Shown: piece after piece, positions 25,835 through 32,590 of the stretch
Numbering within the stretch: position 1 is the stretch's first letter
Layout: the number at the start of each line of letters is the position of its first letter
NCBI GenBank assembly: GCA_016928975.1
Contig: JAFGJR010000149.1
Span: 1 to 41,965, forward strand
Origin: Sedimentisphaerales bacterium
GTDB taxonomy: Bacteria; Planctomycetota; Phycisphaerae; Sedimentisphaerales; SG8-4
Direction of reading: 5' to 3'
Length of the DNA stretch: 41,965 bases
Program-made: the position numbers and the translations under genes
Notes under the pieces: model-generated
The model's database searches: none
The model's input: the letters and a program-made list of their open reading frames with translations, nothing else
What the model was told of the DNA's origin: nothing

Positions 25835-26362
25835 ATGAGACGGTACATCACATTGCCGATAGTTCTGGCGTTCAGCACAAGCGCCTGGGGCTACTACATT
25901 TCGAGCGTGACGGTCTCTCCAGACAGTCCGACGACTGCCACACCGGTGACGGTCACAGTCACGGGCAACGCTCCAGCCACGAACTACACCCTCGACCATG
26001 CCGATGTGTCGCGGATGGCCAACATGTTGTTCCTGGACATGTACTGGACTAGCACCGGCATGGGAGGCACGATGCTCGTGCCGTACACGCACCAGGAGTC
26101 CCTCGGGACTCTGACCGAGGGTCGGTACGTCGTATGCGTCAGAAGCTTCTACGACGGCCTCATACGCAAGAACAAATCGGTTTCGTTCAAGGTCACGAAG
26201 GCGACCGATCTGCCCGTCTGGCCGGGGATCTTCTGGTACTACTGGCTGTGGCCGGGCACGACGGGCTTCGTAAGCTCCATCCAGATGCAGAGCGTCATCA
26301 TCAGCATCGGCCAGACCTCCTTCGATTTCACATTCTCGACCGCTGGCGGCACGACACCGTAG
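25835..26362 (+). CDS. Small secreted protein with one Ig-like domain, unknown function
   Basis: 175 residues; ATG 25835 follows GGGAGGT by five bases. A signal peptide (RRYITLPIVLAFSTSAWG) precedes a beta-rich region (about 20-115) reading like an Ig/Fn3 sandwich (SSVTVSPDSPTTATPVTVTV ... RYVVCVRSFYDGLIRKNKSV). The tail (about 120-175) is aromatic-rich (PVWPGIFWYYWLWPG). No anchor or dockerin is seen. I do not recognise a named family. The 3' end faces the flavin reductase gene 25 bases away. Confidence 0.7.
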   Translation: MRRYITLPIVLAFSTSAWGYYISSVTVSPDSPTTATPVTVTVTGNAPATNYTLDHADVSRMANMLFLDMYWTSTGMGGTMLVPYTHQESLGTLTEGRYVVCVRSFYDGLIRKNKSVSFKVTKATDLPVWPGIFWYYWLWPGTTGFVSSIQMQSVIISIGQTSFDFTFSTAGGTTP

Positions 26363-26387
26363 GACGTTCCACGAGCCTACTCGAGGT

Positions 26388-26963
26388 TCACGGGCGCAGC
26401 GGAGGATCTGTGCCGGGCGCGAGCCGCCTGCCGAGGCGCGTGGCTTCGTCAAGTTGTCCGGGCTTCTGTCGGATTGCGCCTTTGGCTCCGACGCCGGGCA
26501 CGACGATCATTCCGGCCAATTCCATTTCCAGGTACGCAAGGCTGCGCTCGAAGAACTCCACGACCGGTCTCCACGTCTCTTCCCGGTCCTCCTCCAGCAC
26601 GACGGCCATGACCGCTTTCTTGCCTCGCACCTGCGGCCGGTTTGCCTCGCAGTTGAAGTACACGAACCGGTCGATGAAGGCCTTCATCAGCGCCGTCGGG
26701 CCGAACCAATACACCGGCGTCCCGAACACGATCGCGTCGCTGGCCGCGATCTTCGGGTAGACCTGCCGCATGTCGTCGTCTTTGCTGCACACCTGGCCCC
26801 GCCAGCAGGAGTGACACCCATCGCACTCGCGAACCTGCAAATCCCCCAGGTGCAAGACCTCCGCCTCCGCTCCGCCCGCTCGTGCCCCATCCACGATCCT
26901 CGACACCAGGACATCCGTGTTGCCGCCCCTGCGAGGGCTCCCAACCACCGCGAGTATCTTCAT
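26388..26963 (-). CDS. NADPH-dependent FMN reductase / flavodoxin-like iron-sulfur flavoprotein family
   Basis: 191 residues from ATG 26963, with GAGG upstream. Flavodoxin fold: the FMN phosphate loop is GSPRRGGNT (about 8-16), the second FMN loop is FGTPVYWFGPTALMKAF (about 80-96). A Cys cluster (CDGCHSCWRGQVC, about 48-60) is the pattern of the iron-sulfur flavoprotein/NAD(P)H oxidoreductase subgroup; ligation of a cluster is not certain. Likely a cytoplasmic flavin or quinone reductase. The upstream approximately 800 bases hold a repeat array and a strong same-strand promoter, so a long leader is possible. Confidence 0.9.
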   Translation of the reverse strand: MKILAVVGSPRRGGNTDVLVSRIVDGARAGGAEAEVLHLGDLQVRECDGCHSCWRGQVCSKDDDMRQVYPKIAASDAIVFGTPVYWFGPTALMKAFIDRFVYFNCEANRPQVRGKKAVMAVVLEEDREETWRPVVEFFERSLAYLEMELAGMIVVPGVGAKGAIRQKPGQLDEATRLGRRLAPGTDPPLRP

Positions 26964-27350
26964 CTCAGCGACCTCGACTCACACAAGCCTTCCAATACAA
27001 TCCGCACCAATTGTACCGCCTGACCGGCCCGGCGAGAACCGCACCTCCGGCCAGATTGGCTTTGTTTCGCGCGCCCGCAGGCGCAGGTTCCAGACCTGCC
27101 CTCCGAGAGTGCGCGGGATGGCAAATTGGCTTTGTTCCTCGCAGTGCGCCCACTGGCCTTCTGCGGGCTGTGCCGTGGACACCGTCTGCCTGGGACGGCG
27201 AATTGGCTTTGTTTTGCGCGAGGCGGCCGTCCGCTTGCAGTAGGGCCTGCCGTGCATGCCATCTGCTTGGGACGCCAATTGGCTTTGTTTCCCGGAGTTG
27301 AATGCCGCCCACATTCCACATTCTCTCGTAACCCTTTTCTCCAGCAGCAT
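26964..27350. other. Gene-poor spacer carrying most of the repeat array
   Basis: I see no convincing gene here. Open frames on both strands cover it, but their residues repeat the same short motif in different frames, as expected from translated repeats. Contains repeat copies 1-4, and a small hairpin (GCAGGT/ACCTGC near 27081-27100). Confidence 0.6.
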
Positions 27351-27500
27351 TTACCGCCGGAGTGCTCCTGTGCAGATTTGGCTTTGTTTCGCAGACGAGG
27401 CGCCGCTCGTCGCGATGTCCTGCAGAGACGCAAGATTTTGCGTCTTCACGAATGTCGTTGCCGCACTGCATGGGTAGGGTGGGCCAAATTGGCTTTGTTT
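27055..27500 (-). repeat. Six-copy same-strand short repeat, ATTGGCTTTGTTT
   Basis: Copies at 27055-27067, 27125-27137 (last base C), 27202-27214, 27278-27290, 27377-27389 (first base T) and 27488-27500. Steps are 70, 77, 76, 99 and 111 bases. Each is preceded by a partial palindrome such as GCCAATTGGC (copy 4) or CCAAATTGG (copy 6). The spacers before copies 3 and 4 are also related (both hold GCCGTG, TCTGC, TGGGACG in order), so this part looks like diverged tandem duplication. All copies face one way; read on the minus strand, the direction of the strong promoter at 27785-27813, the motif is AAACAAAGCCAAT. Confidence 0.75.
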
Positions 27501-27731
27501 TGCACGATGGTCCATGCAAGACCTCCAGGGATAATCCAGGTTCCGGCTCCCCTCAGCCCGGTGTTCCCACCCTTCGGGCGGGGAGTTTTGCGCATTGGAG
27601 CCAACGGCATGATTCATAAGACCTCTCATGGGTGTCCGGCCCGGGCCTCCGCAAGGGCGAAAGCCCCATCCTCGCTGGAGGCTGCAAAGCGGCAGACCCA
27701 GCAACAGTGATGGTTCCCCTTTCACCGGCAC
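27351..27731 (-). CDS. Possible small protein, or transcribed repeat element
   Basis: A 126-residue frame starting at GTG 27731 with GGAGG eight bases upstream and a near-consensus promoter 54-82 bases upstream, which is better initiation signalling than most genes here. Against it: it runs into repeat copies 5 and 6 and the palindrome at 27426, its composition is Gly/Pro/Ser/Arg-rich without a recognisable domain, and its end is repeat-derived (KQSQF, CTGALRR). I recognise no family. It may be a repeat element that happens to be open. Confidence 0.25.
   Translation of the reverse strand: MPVKGEPSLLLGLPLCSLQRGWGFRPCGGPGRTPMRGLMNHAVGSNAQNSPPEGWEHRAEGSRNLDYPWRSCMDHRAKQSQFGPPYPCSAATTFVKTQNLASLQDIATSGASSAKQSQICTGALRR
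27426..27445. repeat. Palindrome AGACGCAA-GATT-TTGCGTCT
   Basis: Eight-base perfect arms around a four-base loop. The same core, with C for T at one loop base, recurs inside a longer perfect palindrome at 32527-32554, so it is a dispersed family and not chance. Confidence 0.8.
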
Positions 27732-27784
27732 GACCAAGCCCTCCGAATCGGCTATCTTGTCATCCGCTATTCAGTTGCTCAGCT

Positions 27785-27813
27785 ATCATATGAAAGTGCA
27801 GATTTTCTGTCAA
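27785..27813 (-). promoter_or_regulatory. Near-consensus sigma-70 promoter firing towards the repeat array
   Basis: On the minus strand: TTGACA (27813-27808), 17-base spacer, TATGAT (27790-27785), so 11 of 12 bases match. Expected transcript start near 27778, reading left through the small frame at 27731 and the six-copy array towards the flavin reductase. Confidence 0.6.
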
Positions 27814-27956
27814 GAAAAATCCGGGCAAGACGGGCATGTTTGTTACGTGCGTAGGGGCGATGTAAACTCCTCTGGGTCACGCATTTACGAAAGGCCTCGT
27901 CACGTGGCGGGTGGCAGGTATTGTGCATAGTTCTTGGCATGCGATCAACAGACCCG

Positions 27957-29858
27957 TTACGGCGAGGCGGTTTGGGTGGGATCGGTCAGGCGGCCGATGA
28001 AGAGGATGCTGCCGGTGTGGTTCTCCTGGATCAGGAACAGGAACGGATGGTCGGCCCGGAACATCGGCGGCTCACTTGGCATGGCCTTCTTGGCTACGGC
28101 GACGACGGTCGCGGCGGTGGCTTCTGTGCCTTCTTCATTCACCTCGACGAACGCCTTGTGGACTACGGCATCGATGAAGAGCTCACGCGAGCCAGTCATC
28201 CCTGAGAAATCGGCCAGCCGCAGATTGAACGCGTCCGTCATGCCCATGCTCTTGAGTGTCGCATCCACCCTGAATTGACGCGTCATCGTGAACTTGGGAA
28301 GGAAGACCCGTACCTTCTGCGCGTGCAGTTGGCCTCGCCAGGAATCAATGACCTCGACAGACAGACTCTCCTCGAGCTGGCTCAAGGCGTCAATCTCCCT
28401 CGGCAGGACGATGAGCATCGACAGGCTGTCCCCGCGATACGGCAGGGCGAGGACCTGGGCGGTGTCGAGTTCCGCGTAGCCGGCCCTGGCCGTCTGGCTC
28501 ATCATTGGCACTGGGGTAGACTGTTCTTTGGAGATGCGGAAAGGTTGGGGCTTCGTGTTGCGAGGGTCGAACTGCTCCGACCACTGGCCTTTGAAGTAGA
28601 TAGCATTGACCAGCACGAGTCTCGTGAGCGCATTCAACAAGCCCGGCTGGATCATGTTCGTGATCCTGTGTTCGGTCTTCTCCCCGATCCACTGGTTGAT
28701 CTGGCTCCGTGTCGCCTCCGGCGCATGCACGTAATCCACCGGCGTAATGGCCACGCCGTAGAATTGCTTTGTGAGCGACAGATACTGTTGCAGGAACGGA
28801 TATCCCTGGTGTGGCCAGAGCGAATTCGCCACGTGGAGCCGGACGCTACCTTGTTTCTGGACCTGGCCCAGCCAGCCTTGCAGGGCCGCCATAGCTGGGT
28901 GCAGGTCTTGCTGATCCAGCGAGAACCGCAATGTCTCGGCCATCTGCCTTTCCGTGTCGCCCCGTGCACCGGCGTACGTCATCGCCAGTGCCGTCGATAT
29001 GCTGTACGGCGAGAAGAACAGGTTCCCTTGCGCCGATCGCAATCGGCCGTACAGACTGCATGCAAACGCGGAGTTGCCCTGAACGGCGGTCTTGACGTTC
29101 GGCTGAGCGACCGCCGCCATCGCCCCGACAGGGTCCTGCCCCCGAGCACGATCCCCCCCGCTCGAAGAGGCAACCTTCGCGCCTTTCGACACCAGGAACT
29201 CCACGCACTGGAAATTTCCGCCTTGCGCCGCATACTCCACCGGCGTGCGTCCCTTCTTGTCGGTGGCGTTGATATCGGCGCCCCTGGCGAGCAGCCGCGC
29301 GATCAGATCGTCGCGCGTCCCCACCGTGGCCGCATGCAGGGGGGTACTGCCCATCCTGTCTCTCGCGTGAACATCGGCGCCGCGGGCGATCAGCAAATCA
29401 GCAATGTCCGCCGAGCCGCGCCGGGCGGCAAGATGGAGTGATGTATTGCCCTTGTTGTCAGCGGCACTGACACTTGCTCCGCTGGCCACGAGCAGTCTCA
29501 CGACATCCTCATCGCCGCTGCGAAGGGCATAGTGCAACGGCGTCCGCCCGTATCTATCTTTGGCATCGATCTGTGCTCCGTGGCCGATCAATGCTGCAAC
29601 TGTGTCTTTGCTGCTTGGCGTCCAGTAGAGATTCGAGTGAGTCGTCTGTCGTGCCGCGACGTGGTGCAACGGCGTGTGGCCATGCCAGTCCCTGGCATTG
29701 ACATCGGCGCCATGCGAAATAAGCAATTCAATGCTCCTGATATCGCACGCCGACGCCGCCCGATGTAACGCCGTAGTGCTTGGCGCCGCCTGCTTTCGAC
29801 AGCCGGGAGTCGTGATCACGAGTAGCACGACCAAGCTGAGGAATCGCTGCCTTCTCAT
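27957..29858 (-). CDS. Lipoprotein with ankyrin repeats fused to an inhibitory-type serpin
   Basis: 633 residues from ATG 29858, preceded by GGAGG at eight bases; ATG 29876 is in frame but lacks a ribosome site. The signal peptide ends TTPGC with Cys20 as the likely lipid site (imperfect lipobox). Six ankyrin repeats (about 30-235) carry the G-x-TPLH-A and LLxxGADVNARD consensus. A full serpin domain follows (about 255-630): NLFFSPYSISTALAMTYAGA, LVLVNAIYFKGQW and FRADHPFLFLI. The reactive-loop hinge EEGTEATAATVV starts at Glu575 (P17), with Gly at P15, Thr at P14 and small residues P12-P9, the inhibitory pattern; counting gives Lys591 as P1. Predicted to trap serine (or cysteine) proteases at the cell envelope. 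Its upstream neighbour is 21 bases away. Confidence 0.92.
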   Translation of the reverse strand: MRRQRFLSLVVLLVITTPGCRKQAAPSTTALHRAASACDIRSIELLISHGADVNARDWHGHTPLHHVAARQTTHSNLYWTPSSKDTVAALIGHGAQIDAKDRYGRTPLHYALRSGDEDVVRLLVASGASVSAADNKGNTSLHLAARRGSADIADLLIARGADVHARDRMGSTPLHAATVGTRDDLIARLLARGADINATDKKGRTPVEYAAQGGNFQCVEFLVSKGAKVASSSGGDRARGQDPVGAMAAVAQPNVKTAVQGNSAFACSLYGRLRSAQGNLFFSPYSISTALAMTYAGARGDTERQMAETLRFSLDQQDLHPAMAALQGWLGQVQKQGSVRLHVANSLWPHQGYPFLQQYLSLTKQFYGVAITPVDYVHAPEATRSQINQWIGEKTEHRITNMIQPGLLNALTRLVLVNAIYFKGQWSEQFDPRNTKPQPFRISKEQSTPVPMMSQTARAGYAELDTAQVLALPYRGDSLSMLIVLPREIDALSQLEESLSVEVIDSWRGQLHAQKVRVFLPKFTMTRQFRVDATLKSMGMTDAFNLRLADFSGMTGSRELFIDAVVHKAFVEVNEEGTEATAATVVAVAKKAMPSEPPMFRADHPFLFLIQENHTGSILFIGRLTDPTQTASP

Positions 29859-29879
29859 TCTTGCTTCCTCCCGCATTTC

Positions 29880-31076
29880 CTATTGACTCTCATGTCCTCG
29901 ACTCTTCACAGACGCATGACGATGTCTGCGTATGAGAAGAGCACAAAGCAGCAGCAACGCTCCGGCTCCAGCAGACACCAGCCCAACCGTGTCGGACAGT
30001 AGTCTGCGAGGTCGAGCATCGCCGCCTATGGCAGAGGCGGGCCCTGAGTTTTGCGAAGCTCGCCTGAGCTCCCCGCCGAGATAGTAGGCATTGCCAATGC
30101 CGTCAGCCAGGACAAGTCTCTCCGCAGACTGCAATCGTCCCTCTCGGAACCCGAAGGTACAGCGGGCCACGACGCCATGAAACTGTGCGTAGGTGCAGCA
30201 GGTCCAGTAGTCTATGCCCGTGCCCGCATCTGACCGGAGTTGGGGCGCCTGGATTTCCGATTCGTTTGCCCGGTCGAGCGGATGCATGGTATAATCGGGG
30301 ATATCATTCACGCTTGAAATGGGGACAATCTCATTGCGAGAAGAAGACTCGTGCTCGGCAACAATCACGCTCCAGGCGATCCGTTTGTAGTCGTCCGCGT
30401 TCTTTGCCCTGATGGCCTCCTTGTTGTAGGCCACTCGCAGGCTCTCAAGGGTCAGTGGTTCGACCTGCCCGTCTTCACTGATAAGGTAATCGATGACTGG
30501 ATCCCCCATGATGCGAACCCGACAGGTCCTGCCGAGCAACCCAGGCGGCGGGTCTACGCGATTGCACGGGCAGGCACGCGAGACGTCGCTCCTGCTCAGG
30601 AATCGCTCGAGCGCCCCATAGATCGCATCCGTGTTGATGGCGGACTCCTTGAGCACCAGTTGCGTAAAATTCGTAGAAACAGTCGGGTTGCCGTCGCGAT
30701 CTGTCCCTACAGAGAGCATGCACCTTCCTCCCGAAGGAAAAGCATAGAATCGGTTGAAAAGCCCGTGAAGCTCTCGATTGTCGACAAGGACTCGCACTCT
30801 GAGCCTGCTATACAGGCGGCGATAGTAGAACTCGATATTGTAGACGGTGCCTACGTCGTGGAACGAGTAGGCGGCGAAAAGGGACTCTTCGAGAGGTGAC
30901 TGCCCGGCGGGACTCTCATCCGGAGCAGGAAGCCATCCGCCATCCTTGGTGAGTTCAACGGGCGCGTATGATCGCGTTCTCTCCTCGCTCGGCTCATTTG
31001 GCTCGCCTGCCGCAAGGCCAGCGCTCACAAGCAGAGCCATGATACCTGTCATCGCAAAGCCTCTGAGTCTCTCCAT
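29880..31076 (-). CDS. Membrane-anchored exported protein, unknown function
   Basis: 398 residues from ATG 31076, preceded by GGGAG; an earlier in-frame ATG at 31130 lacks one. A signal peptide (GFAMTGIMALLVSAGLAAG) and Pro/Glu-rich start precede a body with no family I recognise (about 60-340). The body has a Cys pair (RACPCNR, about 190) and a CC pair (YWTCCTYAQFHG, about 313). One C-terminal helix (about 355-378, VSAGAGALLLLCALLIRR) followed by basic residues would anchor it. It lies 21 bases upstream of the ankyrin-serpin gene on the same strand, so the two are probably co-expressed; function by association only. Confidence 0.75.
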   Translation of the reverse strand: MERLRGFAMTGIMALLVSAGLAAGEPNEPSEERTRSYAPVELTKDGGWLPAPDESPAGQSPLEESLFAAYSFHDVGTVYNIEFYYRRLYSRLRVRVLVDNRELHGLFNRFYAFPSGGRCMLSVGTDRDGNPTVSTNFTQLVLKESAINTDAIYGALERFLSRSDVSRACPCNRVDPPPGLLGRTCRVRIMGDPVIDYLISEDGQVEPLTLESLRVAYNKEAIRAKNADDYKRIAWSVIVAEHESSSRNEIVPISSVNDIPDYTMHPLDRANESEIQAPQLRSDAGTGIDYWTCCTYAQFHGVVARCTFGFREGRLQSAERLVLADGIGNAYYLGGELRRASQNSGPASAIGGDARPRRLLSDTVGLVSAGAGALLLLCALLIRRHRHASVKSRGHESQ

Positions 31077-31386
31077 GGTTCTTCTCCCAAGTTGAACCAT
31101 CACAAGCCCCGTTGTCCAACGTCCTGTCAATCCTGCACCGTCGTTTCGTAGCGGACACCCTCGGGGACTGGGACGGTGGTGCCGTGGTCGCCGGCCCGGC
31201 TTGCCCGGACCTCCAACGAGACATCATTCTACCCCTGCGGGCGGCTTCTTGCACGTATCATCGTTGCAGGCGGACCACGGCGGTCTGCACATCGTGGAAT
31301 CCCGATACCTGGCGGAATGATAGTGACTTTCTCCCTCCAGGAAACCAACGGAGTGGAAATGTGACAAGGGTTCTGTGGAGTGATTC
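31077..31386. other. Spacer between the thi operon end and the unknown gene
   Basis: About 310 bases with no gene I can support. A TTGACA is present on the minus strand at 31130-31125, without a good -10 (TGTGAT at 20 bases), so promoter for the unknown-protein gene is only suggested. No clear intrinsic terminator for the thi operon is seen. Confidence 0.4.
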
Positions 31387-32451
31387 TTACAGCGTTCGGC
31401 GAACGGTCACACAGAAATGGCTGTCGCATCCGGCTGTGCCGAGGATTTCCTGGCCCTGCCTGGCAAGGCTGGCCGGCAGGTTCGCGGCGGGCTCGCCGGC
31501 GTCGAGGCGTATCTCAAGCACTTCGCCGACGCGGATATTCTCAAGGGCCAGTTTCGCCTTGACGAGGTTCAGAGGGCAGGGAACTCCCCGCAAATCCAGC
31601 GTATGGGTCGAGGCCTGATGTGGCACCCCCGCCCTCGGGGGTGGTTCTTGGGAATCCCAGCCGAGGGCGGCTGGGCTACAAGCGAGCGTCGTTATGGTCG
31701 GATTCGGGCCGCACAGCGGGCAATCTGCGTTGCGCCCCACGTGAACCTTGCGGAATTCCATCGTCAGGGCGGAATAGGTGAGCAGGCAATCGGTCGCCAG
31801 GGTCCCGATTCCCAATAGGTACTTGATGGCTTCCGTTGCCTGGAGTGAGCCGATGACGCCGGGCAGGACGCCGAGCACACCCGCTTGGCCGCAGGAGGGC
31901 ACTGAGCCGGGGGGTGGCGGCGAGTGGAAGACACAGCGGTAACAGGCGGTCCGTCCGGGGATCACCGTTATCAATTGGCCTTCGAACTGGAGAATCCCCG
32001 CGTGGCAGAAGGGGACCCGCTCGAAGCAGCAGGCGTCGTTGATCAGGAACTTGGTTGCGAAGTTGTCCGTGGCGTCGAGGACGAAGTTGTACTCTCGGAT
32101 GATCTGCCTGATATTGTCGGCTCGCGCTCGCAGATCATGGGTTTGCACCGTCACGTCCGGGTTGATCGCTCGGATCTTGTCCCGTGCGGAATCGACCTTC
32201 CTCTTGCCGATGTCCGCCGTATGATGGACGATCTGCCTTTGCAGGTTTGTGACATCCACCTCGTCGCCATCCATTAGTCCGAGGGTCCCCACGCCGGCGG
32301 CGGCCAAGTACAACGCGGCCGGCGAGCCGAGCCCTCCCACACCGATGATGAGCACCCTTGAGGCGAGCAGTTTCTCCTGGCCGTTGCCGCCGATCTCCTG
32401 GAGCAGGATGTTGCGGCTGTATCTCTCGATCTGCTGTTCGCTCAGAGACAT
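31387..32451 (-). CDS. thiF: ThiF/MoeB-family adenylyltransferase fused to a TusA-like domain
   Basis: 354 residues from ATG 32451. The E1-like domain (about 1-245) has the ATP-binding loop GVGGLGSP (37-44), DGDEVDVTNLQRQ and two zinc CxxC pairs (CYRC and CPLC). It adenylates the C-terminal glycine of ThiS. After a Pro-rich linker, residues about 283-354 form a TusA/SirA-like sulfur-carrier domain: LDLRGVPCPLNLVKAKLALE with Cys292 in the usual CPxx position. The fusion suggests that sulfur relay to ThiS is built into the enzyme. It is the last gene of the thi operon, 139 bases after thiH with a repeat element between. MoeB function cannot be excluded, but context favours thiamine. Confidence 0.9.
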   Translation of the reverse strand: MSLSEQQIERYSRNILLQEIGGNGQEKLLASRVLIIGVGGLGSPAALYLAAAGVGTLGLMDGDEVDVTNLQRQIVHHTADIGKRKVDSARDKIRAINPDVTVQTHDLRARADNIRQIIREYNFVLDATDNFATKFLINDACCFERVPFCHAGILQFEGQLITVIPGRTACYRCVFHSPPPPGSVPSCGQAGVLGVLPGVIGSLQATEAIKYLLGIGTLATDCLLTYSALTMEFRKVHVGRNADCPLCGPNPTITTLACSPAALGWDSQEPPPRAGVPHQASTHTLDLRGVPCPLNLVKAKLALENIRVGEVLEIRLDAGEPAANLPASLARQGQEILGTAGCDSHFCVTVRRTL

Positions 32452-32486
32452 GGCACTGACATCCTCCCGGCAAGAGCAGGTTCCAT

Positions 32487-32580
32487 GTCATTGCGCGCGC
32501 AGCGAGGCAATCTCCCATCCGTGCGGGTAGAGACGCAAGATCTTGCGTCTCTACAACGTCGCTGGGCTCCTCGCGATGAC
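32487..32580. repeat. Compound inverted-repeat element between thiH and thiF
   Basis: Outer arms GTCATTGCG (32487-32495) and CGCGATGAC (32572-32580) are near-complementary, continuing inward with related GCAGCGA/CGTCGCT segments. In the middle, 32527-32554 is a perfect 28-base palindrome with core AGACGCAAGATCTTGCGTCT, shared with 27426-27445. Resembles dispersed REP/MITE-like elements. It lies inside the thi operon but outside coding sequence. Confidence 0.75.
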
Positions 32581-32590
32581 GTAGACGGGC

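Noticed and set aside
27050..27505. CRISPR array
   Set aside because: The repeat is only about 13 bases, steps vary from 70 to 111 bases, the spacers are partly related to each other, and no cas gene is present.
26960..27519. Several 120-185-residue minus-strand open frames across the repeat array
   Set aside because: Their sequences repeat the same short words (NKAN, KQSQ, TKPI) in alternating frames, as expected from translating the AAACAAAGCCAAT repeat; no ribosome sites and no domains.
27620..27712. Riboswitch-like stretch (GCAAAGC, AAGGGCGAAAGCCC)
   Set aside because: Does not keep the conserved cores of c-di-GMP, cobalamin or glycine switches and has no downstream gene on the plus strand.
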